Source: DATKEG01 sp035544515
GTDB lineage: Bacteria; Acidobacteriota; Vicinamibacteria; Fen-336
Length of the DNA: 13,389 nt
Reading direction: 5' to 3'
Assembly (NCBI GenBank): GCA_035544515.1
Contig: DATKEG010000148.1
Coordinates: forward strand, 1-13,389
Part shown: positions 7,566 to 13,389 of the stretch, one piece after another
How positions within the stretch are numbered: position 1 is the first letter of the stretch
How the letters are laid out: every line of letters begins with the position of its first letter
Position numbers and translations under genes: made by a program
The notes under the pieces: model-generated
Told to the model about the DNA's origin: nothing
Seen by the model: the letters and a program-made list of their open reading frames with translations, nothing else
Databases searched by the model: none

Positions 7566-8513
7566 ATGGAGATCATCCTCAACCGGCGCGGGGGCGTACC
7601 CGTCCGCGACCAGCTCGTCACGCAGCTCGAGCTGAGGATCCTGGACGGCACCATCGCGCACGGCCAGCGCCTGCCCAGCGTGCGCGCCCTGGCCCGGCGG
7701 CTCAAGATCCACCACAACACCGTCTCCGCGGCCTACCAGGACCTCGAGGCTTCGGGCCACGTCGAGCTGCGGCGGGGGGCCGGCGTCTTCGTGCGCGGCA
7801 CGGGGCCGGCCACGCTGGGCGAGGCGGGCGGGCTCGACGAGATGCTGCGCCTCGCGCTCCACACCGCCTTCCGGAAGGGCTTCACCGGACGCGAGATCCG
7901 CGCCACGGTCGAGCGCTGGCTGGCCGCGGCGCCTCCGGACCGTGTCGTGATCGTGGACCCCACGCCGCAGATGGCCGAGCTGCTGATGCACGAGGTGCGG
8001 GGCACGGTGCGCGTGCCCGCCTCCTTCTGCACGCCGGACGACCTCAAGCCCGACGCGCGCGCCCTCTCGGGCGCGCTCACGCTCGTGCTCCCGTACCACG
8101 AGGAGAAGATCCGCGCCCTGGCGCCGGGCGTCGCGCTCGAGGTGCTGACCCTGGCCGTCCACGACGAGGACCGCCAGGCGGTGCTGGCGCTGCCCGCGGG
8201 CAGCATCGTTCTCGTCGTCTCCCACTCGCCGAGCCTGCTGCCCTTCGCTTCCATCTTCCTCCGCAGCCTGCGCGGTGACGACGTGGTCGTCGAGGCGCGG
8301 CTCCTCTCGGCGTCCCGCGAGTGGCGGCGCCTCGTGCGCGCGGCCGACCTCGTGCTGGCCGACGCGCTGTCGGTCGAGACCGTGCGCAAGGCCGGCGCCA
8401 GACGCCTGCGCGAGATCCGGGTGGTGTCCGACAAGGCGCTGGAGCGCCTGCGCGAGGCGCTCACCATCATCGCGCCCGTGGTCGAGGGGCGGCCTCCCCG
8501 TCCCCGCGGTTGA
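7566..8513 (+). CDS. GntR-type transcriptional regulator with an unassigned C-terminal domain
   Basis: This 315-aa protein has a winged helix-turn-helix at residues 5-77: VPVRDQLVTQLELRILDG, then LPSVRALARRLKIHHNTVSAAYQDLEASG with the recognition helix near 48-59, and wing GAGVFVRGTG. This is the GntR/YtrA/MocR type of DNA-binding domain. The C-terminal region (about 90-300) is alpha/beta-rich (VVIVDPTPQMAELL, ALTLVLPY, GSIVLVVSHSPSLLPF, DLVLADALSVETV). It is not a FadR helical bundle, a UTRA domain or a full-length MocR aminotransferase. The effector is unknown. Because it is divergent from the hydrolase gene across a shared promoter, it probably regulates itself and that gene. No strong Shine-Dalgarno precedes ATG 7566. 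Confidence 0.85.
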   Translation: MEIILNRRGGVPVRDQLVTQLELRILDGTIAHGQRLPSVRALARRLKIHHNTVSAAYQDLEASGHVELRRGAGVFVRGTGPATLGEAGGLDEMLRLALHTAFRKGFTGREIRATVERWLAAAPPDRVVIVDPTPQMAELLMHEVRGTVRVPASFCTPDDLKPDARALSGALTLVLPYHEEKIRALAPGVALEVLTLAVHDEDRQAVLALPAGSIVLVVSHSPSLLPFASIFLRSLRGDDVVVEARLLSASREWRRLVRAADLVLADALSVETVRKAGARRLREIRVVSDKALERLREALTIIAPVVEGRPPRPRG

Positions 8514-8529
8514 CCGCGGCCGACCGCGG
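8504..8529. repeat. 10-bp tandem repeat of CCGCGG palindromes at a convergent gene junction
   Basis: CCGCGG occurs at 8504-8509, 8514-8519 and 8524-8529, exactly 10 bp apart, with linkers TTGA and CCGA. The first copy lies in the last codons of the GntR gene, whose TGA is the linker. Neighbouring copies can pair as 6-bp hairpins with 4-nt loops, so the element could act in transcript termination between the convergent GntR and SGNH genes. There is no T-tract. Confidence 0.45.
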
Positions 8530-8549
8530 CGCCCCGGCTCACCCGACGC

Positions 8550-9710
8550 TCAGGGAAGCGCGCACGGCGCGGCGACGTATGCGGGGAACTGCTCGGCCAG
8601 CCGCGGGCACAGGGCGCGCGCGGTGATGCGCGCCACCTCGCGCGCGCCTTCGTCCGCGAAGTGGACGAAGTCGTAGTAGAGGCGCGAGCTCTTGGGCAGC
8701 TCGCGGGCGACGTCCACCACGAGCACGCCCTCGCTCCGTCCCACCTCGCGCACGACCTCGTTGTACTCCTCCAGGATGCGCCAGGCCAGGCCGCCGTGCA
8801 CCTGCTGCTTGGCGTCCACCTCGATCCAGCGCAGGCTCACGCCCGTGACGTCGTCGCGCTCGCCGCCGTAGAGCGCGGGCTGGGTGAGCAGCACGGGCTC
8901 GATGCCGTGCGCGCGCGCCAGCCGCACCATCTCGCGCACGCGGCTGCGGTATCCGGGGAGGCTGCGCTCGCGGTGCCGGTCGAGGAGGGCCTGGGCGCGG
9001 GGCCGGTCGGCTACCCTCTGCGGCGTGTGCGCCAGGTCCACCTCGCGATGGCCGAGGCTCAGCTCGCGCGCCTCGAGATGCCGGCCGATATCGAGCGCGT
9101 TGGCCACGATGGCGCTGTGCCGGGCCAGGCGGTGGACGAGCGGTGCGCGCCCGGTCGCCACCTCGCGGCCGGTGGGCAGCTCGCGGCCGGCGTCGTTGAG
9201 GCCGACGAGGAACAGGAGCACCTTCGGCCTCAGGCGGCGCAGGACCTGGTCGAGCAGCAGCAGGTGGCCGAAGGTCGAGTGGCCGTCCAGGCCGGCGTTG
9301 TTCACCCACAGGCGGTGGAAGTGGGGCGCCAGGGCCTCGCCCAGCCGCTCCGGCCAGCTCGCGCCGTCGGTGAGGTAGAGGCACTCCGTCGTGCTTCCTC
9401 CCACGGCCACGAGGGTCAGGTGCCGATCGAAGTCGCGCGGCGGCTCCTGCCCGCGGAACCCGAGCGAGTTCTTGGAGAACACGATCACGGGGGCCAGCTT
9501 CGGGTTCGCGGCGTTGGTCATCGTCTCGCGGAAGTGGCGCGGGAGCACGATGCGGTCGCCGCGGATGCGGACGCCGAGCGGGTTGTAGAGGCGCAGGAAG
9601 CCCTCGAGCACGAGGAGGGCGGCGAGGCAGCCGGCGAGCAAGAGGACGAGGTTGCCCTTCCAGGCGGCGGAAAGGGGCGCGGCGGCCGGAGCGGGATGCG
9701 GGTCGGTCAT
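8550..9710 (-). CDS. Membrane-anchored SGNH/GDSL-family hydrolase
   Basis: This 386-aa protein has a short cytoplasmic N-terminus, one membrane helix (about 19-37, NLVLLLAGCLAALLVLEGF) and an extracytoplasmic SGNH hydrolase domain (about 95-370). The catalytic blocks are VGGSTTE (nucleophile S106), NNAGLDGHST (G140), VGLNDAG (N172) and YYDFVHFADEG (D347 and H350, the D-x-x-H pair). Expected activity is removal of acyl or other ester groups from an envelope polymer, lipid or glycan; substrate not known. ATG 9710 places the membrane helix properly, although no clear Shine-Dalgarno is visible. TATACT lies about 35 nt upstream on the minus strand. The gene is divergent from the YdcF gene, which is also envelope-related. 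Confidence 0.85.
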   Translation of the reverse strand: MTDPHPAPAAAPLSAAWKGNLVLLLAGCLAALLVLEGFLRLYNPLGVRIRGDRIVLPRHFRETMTNAANPKLAPVIVFSKNSLGFRGQEPPRDFDRHLTLVAVGGSTTECLYLTDGASWPERLGEALAPHFHRLWVNNAGLDGHSTFGHLLLLDQVLRRLRPKVLLFLVGLNDAGRELPTGREVATGRAPLVHRLARHSAIVANALDIGRHLEARELSLGHREVDLAHTPQRVADRPRAQALLDRHRERSLPGYRSRVREMVRLARAHGIEPVLLTQPALYGGERDDVTGVSLRWIEVDAKQQVHGGLAWRILEEYNEVVREVGRSEGVLVVDVARELPKSSRLYYDFVHFADEGAREVARITARALCPRLAEQFPAYVAAPCALP

Positions 9711-9724
9711 GGGGAAGCGGCGGC

Positions 9725-9790
9725 GCGGATCCCACGTGGAGCATAGTATACGAGTGCGGAACGCGCTCGATCGGCCGCGGATCCACGTGG
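9725..9790. promoter_or_regulatory. Paired GCGGATC(C)CACGTGG sites flanking a shared promoter
   Basis: Two near-identical sites lie in the 88-bp gap between the divergent SGNH and YdcF genes: GCGGATCCCACGTGG at 9725-9739 and GCGGATCCACGTGG at 9777-9790. Each contains the palindrome CCACGTGG, and the palindrome centres are 51 bp apart, about five helical turns. They bracket the GTATAC core at 9746-9751, so they could be operators for one regulator controlling both genes. Confidence 0.5.
9745..9751. promoter_or_regulatory. Symmetric -10-like element between SGNH and YdcF genes
   Basis: AGTATAC reads TATACT on the minus strand (9750 to 9745), toward the SGNH gene. The GTATAC palindrome gives the weaker TATACG on the plus strand, toward the YdcF gene. 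No matching -35 is visible on either strand. It is the most AT-rich spot of this gap. Confidence 0.45.
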
Positions 9791-9798
9791 GCTGAGGC

Positions 9799-10404
9799 AT
9801 GGGCTGCGCCGCGCGCCTCCTCGGCCTGGCCACGGTGGCGGGCTTCTTCGCCCTGGCCTTCACCCCGCTGCCGAACCGCCTGCACCGGGCCTTCGCCTCG
9901 CCGCCCCACCTCGCCCCCGCGGAGGCGATCGTGGTGCTGGGAGCCGGCGCCACGGACGACTACCTGAGCGAGAGATCGCTGCGGCGCGCCGTGCACGGCC
10001 TGCGGCTCTTCCAGCGCGGGCTGGCGCCGGTGCTGGTCCTGCACGGCCCGCGGGAAGGTTCGACGGAGTGGGAAGCGGCCACGCGCGCCGAGGTGGCCCG
10101 CGACCTGGGCGTGCTCCCGGAGGCCATCGTGCTGGCGGGCGGGCGCACGACGGGGGAAGAGGCTCGGCAGAGCTGGGCGCGGCTCTCCGGGGAGGGCCGG
10201 ACGCGCATCCTGCTCGTCACGGGCTCGCACCACATGTGGCGCGCCCGGGCGATGTTCGAGCGGCAAGGGTTCGAGGTGCTGCAAGCACCCGTCGAAGAAG
10301 TGGCGGCGGAGGCCGACCGGCCCGAGCTGCGGCTGGGCATGGCCCGCAGCCTGCTGCAGGAGGGCATGGCGCGCCTGGTGCATCGCCTGGCGGGCGCGGT
10401 CTAG
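9799..10404 (+). CDS. YdcF/ElyC-type DUF218 domain protein
   Basis: This 201-aa protein has an N-terminal hydrophobic segment (about 5-24) acting as membrane anchor or signal, followed by a DUF218 domain (about 42-185). Family hallmarks are EAIVVLGAG (42-50), a conserved helix GLRLFQRGLAPVLVLHG (67-83), the acidic/Arg stretch of GGRTTGEEA (114-122) and LVTGSHHMWRARAMFERQGF (139-158). Members such as ElyC and SanA affect envelope polysaccharide or peptidoglycan precursor metabolism, while the molecular reaction is mostly undefined. The ATG at 9799 has GAGG only 1 nt away, closer than usual, so the start is slightly uncertain. It pairs divergently with the SGNH gene and is followed after 2 nt by a small membrane-protein gene. 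Confidence 0.85.
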   Translation: MGCAARLLGLATVAGFFALAFTPLPNRLHRAFASPPHLAPAEAIVVLGAGATDDYLSERSLRRAVHGLRLFQRGLAPVLVLHGPREGSTEWEAATRAEVARDLGVLPEAIVLAGGRTTGEEARQSWARLSGEGRTRILLVTGSHHMWRARAMFERQGFEVLQAPVEEVAAEADRPELRLGMARSLLQEGMARLVHRLAGAV

Positions 10405-10406
10405 AG

Positions 10407-10718
10407 ATGGAAGCCTACTTCGTCCTGGTGCTGGTGGCGCTGACGAGCCTGGGCGCGGGTCTCCTGCAGTGGCGCCGCCAGCCCCGACCCGGCGAGACGC
10501 TCCGCGCGGCCGCGTCCAGGATGCTGGAGGCCATCGGCCTCACCATCGTCTTCTTCCTGGGGAACGTGGCCACGGGCGCCCTCCTGACCGTGGCCGCCCG
10601 TGCCCTGAACCTGACCTTCATCTCCATCTACCTCAGCACCGACGTGACCCTGCTGGTGCTGTCGCTGTTGCAGGCGCTGGTCTACCAGCGCTGGCGCGAG
10701 GCCCGCCCGGGGTCCTGA
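10407..10718 (+). CDS. Small membrane protein following the YdcF gene
   Basis: This 103-aa protein of unrecognised family has three likely membrane helices: residues 4-20 (YFVLVLVALTSLGAGLL), about 41-63 (AIGLTIVFFLGNVATGALLTV core) and about 72-94. A short basic, cytoplasm-like segment (22-40) lies between the first two. It starts 2 nt after the YdcF stop codon, so the two are almost certainly co-transcribed and probably translationally coupled. Continuous hydrophobic patterning and close packing support a real gene. No catalytic motif is visible. Confidence 0.72.
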   Translation: MEAYFVLVLVALTSLGAGLLQWRRQPRPGETLRAAASRMLEAIGLTIVFFLGNVATGALLTVAARALNLTFISIYLSTDVTLLVLSLLQALVYQRWREARPGS

Positions 10719-10753
10719 GGGCCCACGGGAGAGCAGCGAGGAGAGAGCAAACG

Positions 10754-11836
10754 TCAATCCCCGAACGAGATCCCCAGCTCCCGGGCCGTGCGGATGGTGT
10801 CGCCGTCGAGCGGGACGTGCTTGAGCGAGGCCACGGCCGCCTCGAGCGGGACCGCCGTCATGTCCGGCGGGTCGTAGGCGACCATCGTTCCCCAGCGGCC
10901 TTCCTCGGCCAGCCGGACGGCAGCCGCCCCGAAGCGTAGCGAGAGCAGCCGGTCGAACGCGGTGGGCTGCCCGCCCCGCTGCAGGTGACCCAGGGTCAAC
11001 GACCGCGTTTCCTTTCCGGTCCGCTTCTCGATCTCGTCCGCGACCTTGTCGGCGACGCCCCCCAGCCGCCCCTCGCGCCCGCCCGACCTCTCGACGAAGG
11101 TGGCGCCGCCGCCCACGGGCGTGGCCCCTTCGGCGCAGACCACGATCGAGAAGTGCCGGCCTGACGCCTCGCGGTCCGTGATCTTCTCGCACACCTTCTC
11201 GATGCTGAACGGGATCTCCGGGATGAGGATGACGTCCGCGGAGCCGGCGATGCCCGCCGACAGGGCGATCCACCCGCAGTACCGCCCCATCAACTCCACC
11301 ACCATCACCCGGTCGTGGCTCTCGGCCGTGGAGTGGAGCTTGTCGATGGCGTCGGTGGCGGTGGCCACGGCCGTGTCGAAGCCGAACGTGACCACGGTCG
11401 CGGCCAGGTCGTTGTCGATCGTCTTGGGCACGCCGATGATCGGGATGCCCTTCTGGGCCAGCCCGCTCGCGATCTTCAGCGAGCCGTCGCCGCCGATGGC
11501 GATCAGCCCGTCGAAGCGCAGGCGCCGGAAGGTCTCCACCGCCTGGTCGGACACGTCCACGTAGCGCTCCTGCCCGTTCTCGACCACGCGCACGGCCAGC
11601 GGGTTGCCCCGGTTGTTGGTGCCCAGGATGGACCCGCCGAGATGCGTGATGCCCCGCACGGCGTCGTAGGTCAGGGGAAAGAGCTGGCTGGTGTCGAGCA
11701 GGCCGAGATAACCCTTGCGGATGCCGATGATCTCGAAGCCGCGGTTGAGGGCGGTCAGCGTGATCGCCCGCAGCACGGCGTTGAGGCCCGGCGCGTCGCC
11801 GCCGCCGGTGTTCACTGCGATGCGCAACTTCTTCAT
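10754..11836 (-). CDS. pfkA: 6-phosphofructokinase, group III type
   Basis: This 360-aa protein phosphorylates fructose 6-phosphate to fructose 1,6-bisphosphate in glycolysis. Motifs: NTGGGDAPGLNA (9-20; nucleotide/phosphoryl donor loop), AIGGDGSLKIA (113-123), VPKTIDND (136-143; D141 catalytic base, D143), VELMGRYCG (180-188) and TLGHLQRGG (281-289). GGDG (Gly at the E. coli 104 position) points to ATP, whereas K138 in PKTIDND (E. coli 124 position, Gly in typical bacterial ATP enzymes) is a feature of pyrophosphate enzymes. The Gly + Lys combination defines the mixed group III, whose actinobacterial members use ATP. I therefore favour ATP but cannot exclude PPi. The allosteric site of E. 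coli PfkA is not evident. The gene begins 4 nt after the stop of the upstream glycosyltransferase-like gene and is probably in its operon. The junction with the 10407-10718 gene is convergent with a 35-bp gap. Confidence 0.93.
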   Translation of the reverse strand: MKKLRIAVNTGGGDAPGLNAVLRAITLTALNRGFEIIGIRKGYLGLLDTSQLFPLTYDAVRGITHLGGSILGTNNRGNPLAVRVVENGQERYVDVSDQAVETFRRLRFDGLIAIGGDGSLKIASGLAQKGIPIIGVPKTIDNDLAATVVTFGFDTAVATATDAIDKLHSTAESHDRVMVVELMGRYCGWIALSAGIAGSADVILIPEIPFSIEKVCEKITDREASGRHFSIVVCAEGATPVGGGATFVERSGGREGRLGGVADKVADEIEKRTGKETRSLTLGHLQRGGQPTAFDRLLSLRFGAAAVRLAEEGRWGTMVAYDPPDMTAVPLEAAVASLKHVPLDGDTIRTARELGISFGD

Positions 11837-11840
11837 GCGG

Positions 11841-13389
11841 CTAGATCATAGCCCGAGCGCGGCACGCCTCGACCGGAGGGGTGTGGGCGCTCGCCGGCGG
11901 GCCGGCCTCCGCCCGGCGCAGCTCCTCGGGCAGGCAACGCAGCAGCCAGACGAACAGGAAGGCGTTGAGGGCGGCCAGGAGGAGCGTGACGTCGAAGCCC
12001 GGAAGCACCCGCAGGGCGGGCCAGGCCGTGGCCAGGGGCTCGAGGACCAGATGGCGGGGCCCGTAGAAGCGGCCGAGGCCCGAGAGGGCAAGCATGTTGG
12101 CGGTATAGGAGACGGCCACGCCCGCGAAGAGGACCCGCATCCGGCGGGAAGCGAGGCCGGATGCGACGAGGAGCAGCACCAGCGCGTGCGGGTGGTTCTC
12201 ATGCACGCCCACGGCCAGCATGGAATAGGCGAAGACCACGGCCGCTCCGGCCAGCGCCGCCGCGCGCGCGCCGGGGACCTTTCGCTGCGCGCGCAGCACC
12301 CAGACGGTGGCGAGCGCGAAGAGGGCGGGGGCGATCAGGCTCACCGGCCAGCCCACCGTCTCGTAGCGCACGAAGCGGACCGGCGCCGTCCAGTCGCCGC
12401 CCCCCGCCACCGTGACCACGTGGCCCGCGACCCACCACGGGTTCGCGAAGCCACCCGAGAACGTCTTCTGGAAGATGATGCGGAACACCTGCGGCACGGC
12501 CAGGTGGAGGGTGCCCGCGGCGAGGAAGGGGAGAAGGGCGGCGGCCACGACGGCCAGGCCCGCGGCCACGGCGCGGCGAAGGGGGGCGCGCGCCGCCCAC
12601 AAGGCCGTCGCCGCGACCGGCAAGGCGAGCAGGGCGGTGACCTTCATCAAGGCGGCGGCGGCCAGGAGCGCTCCCGCCCATCCCGCGCGCCCCCGGCCGG
12701 CCATGAAGAGGCCCGCGGCCGCGACCGGCACGTAGGCCCCGTCGAGGTAGCCGAGCACCGCGCTGGCCAGCCACGACGGCGGCGCCGCCCAGTAGAGCGC
12801 GGCCAGGGCCAGGGCCCGCCGCGGCCTGCGCCGGAAGGCCACGAGCAGGAAGAGGACGGCCGCGCCGTCGCCGAGCACGGGCAGCGTCTTGACGACCACG
12901 TTCTGGGCCTCGGCTCCGTCCAGCCCGGCCGCCGCCGGCGTGGAGAAGGCCGAGAGAAGGCGCAGCAGCGCCATGCTCAGCGGCGGGTAGTCGATGGTGA
13001 TGCCCGGCCGGATCATGAGCAGCGGCTCCTCGCCGCGCATCCGCGCGGCGAGACGCGGCAGGTCGAACGGCTCCGGCTCGCCGTAGACGCGGGTCAGGCC
13101 GTGGACGCCCATGCGCGCCGTCCAGCCCTTCCAGTACTCGGTGTCCCATGATCCCGCGGAGGGCATGAACCAGCCGCGCACCGCGGCGCCCAGGACGAAG
13201 GCCACCGTCACCATCGCGCCCAACGCCAGCGCGCTCCGGCGCGCGCGCGGCTGCCGCGCCCCCACCACGGTCGCGGCCGCGAGGAGCGCCGCGACGGGCG
13301 CGAGTCGCCCCGCCGACGCGGGCAGGGTCAGCCAGAGGAGCGCCGGCGTGAACGCGAGGGCCACGGCCGCGCCGGCCACGAGCGCGAGC
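11841..13389 (-). CDS. GT-C type membrane glycosyltransferase-like protein (N-terminus cut by window edge)
   Basis: The visible part has at least 512 aa and about ten hydrophobic segments, typical of polyprenyl-phosphate-sugar-dependent GT-C glycosyltransferases. Positions are counted from GTG at 13379. The first large extracytoplasmic loop shows GSWDTEYWKGW (76-86; D79, the usual acidic GT-C residue) and IDYPPLSM (129-136), a signature shared with ALG6/ALG8-like enzymes. A late loop shows GVHENHPHAL (391-400), reminiscent of the HExH/HER-type motif of ALG6/8 and bacterial GT39/87-like proteins. The C-terminal tail (482-512) is polar. GTG 13379 could be a start, but the frame remains open to the window edge with hydrophobic codons, so the true N-terminus is probably outside. 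Acceptor and sugar are unknown. It lies immediately upstream of pfkA on the same strand. Confidence 0.8.
   Translation of the reverse strand, partial: LALVAGAAVALAFTPALLWLTLPASAGRLAPVAALLAAATVVGARQPRARRSALALGAMVTVAFVLGAAVRGWFMPSAGSWDTEYWKGWTARMGVHGLTRVYGEPEPFDLPRLAARMRGEEPLLMIRPGITIDYPPLSMALLRLLSAFSTPAAAGLDGAEAQNVVVKTLPVLGDGAAVLFLLVAFRRRPRRALALAALYWAAPPSWLASAVLGYLDGAYVPVAAAGLFMAGRGRAGWAGALLAAAALMKVTALLALPVAATALWAARAPLRRAVAAGLAVVAAALLPFLAAGTLHLAVPQVFRIIFQKTFSGGFANPWWVAGHVVTVAGGGDWTAPVRFVRYETVGWPVSLIAPALFALATVWVLRAQRKVPGARAAALAGAAVVFAYSMLAVGVHENHPHALVLLLVASGLASRRMRVLFAGVAVSYTANMLALSGLGRFYGPRHLVLEPLATAWPALRVLPGFDVTLLLAALNAFLFVWLLRCLPEELRRAEAGPPASAHTPPVEACRARAMI

Noticed and set aside
8539..10383. 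Long minus-strand frame spanning the YdcF and SGNH genes
   Set aside because: It crosses two well-supported genes in a wrong frame and is low-complexity Arg/Pro/Ala-rich.
10719..10753. Terminator or small RNA between the small membrane-protein gene and pfkA
   Set aside because: The 35-bp gap is purine-rich with no convincing inverted repeat.
11845..11850. TATGAT on the minus strand 8 nt before pfkA as a promoter
   Set aside because: It is formed by the last Met-Ile codons of the upstream gene, lacks a -35 element, and the 4-nt gap favours co-transcription.

Overview
This window is about 13.4 kb of very GC-rich, densely coding bacterial DNA from a chromosome-like housekeeping and accessory region. 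I count thirteen protein genes, with no RNA genes, CRISPR arrays or insertion sequences. The base composition, frequent GTG starts and gene mix (exported M28 and M24 peptidases, a molybdopterin oxidoreductase, a class III-type phosphofructokinase) suit a soil or subsurface lineage such as Candidatus Rokubacteria/Methylomirabilota or Acidobacteriota. That placement is a guess from style, not a phylogenetic result.

Layout. 66-1475 (-): exported M28 carboxypeptidase Q-like metallopeptidase. 1555-1971 (+): exported rhodanese-domain protein whose frame is crossed by one TGA at 1843-1845, two codons after the rhodanese cysteine. Sequence immediately downstream folds into a convincing bacterial SECIS-like hairpin, so I read it as a selenocysteine codon. 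1974-2591 (-): exported staphylococcal-nuclease-like protein, tail to tail with the rhodanese. 2719-3108 (+): YciA-type acyl-CoA thioesterase behind a perfect 16-bp palindrome. 3158-6611 (+): a translationally coupled trio of molybdopterin oxidoreductase, small membrane protein and M24 peptidase. 6639-7526 (-) and 7566-8513 (+): an alpha/beta hydrolase and a GntR-type regulator, divergent from a shared symmetric -10 element. 8550-9710 (-) and 9799-10404 (+): a membrane-anchored SGNH hydrolase and a YdcF/DUF218 protein, again divergent around a GTATAC core, flanked by two copies of a GCGGATC(C)CACGTGG site. 10407-10718 (+): small membrane protein following the YdcF gene. 10754-11836 (-): 6-phosphofructokinase, directly behind a GT-C type membrane glycosyltransferase-like gene that runs off the right edge.

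How the genes relate. There is no single pathway. The clearest units are the 3158-6611 operon, the hydrolase/GntR divergent pair, and the SGNH/YdcF/membrane-protein envelope cluster. The strongest discovery candidate is the selenocysteine rhodanese: standard gene calling would cut it at residue 96 and lose the C-terminal third of the domain. Intergenic gaps are all shorter than 130 bp.
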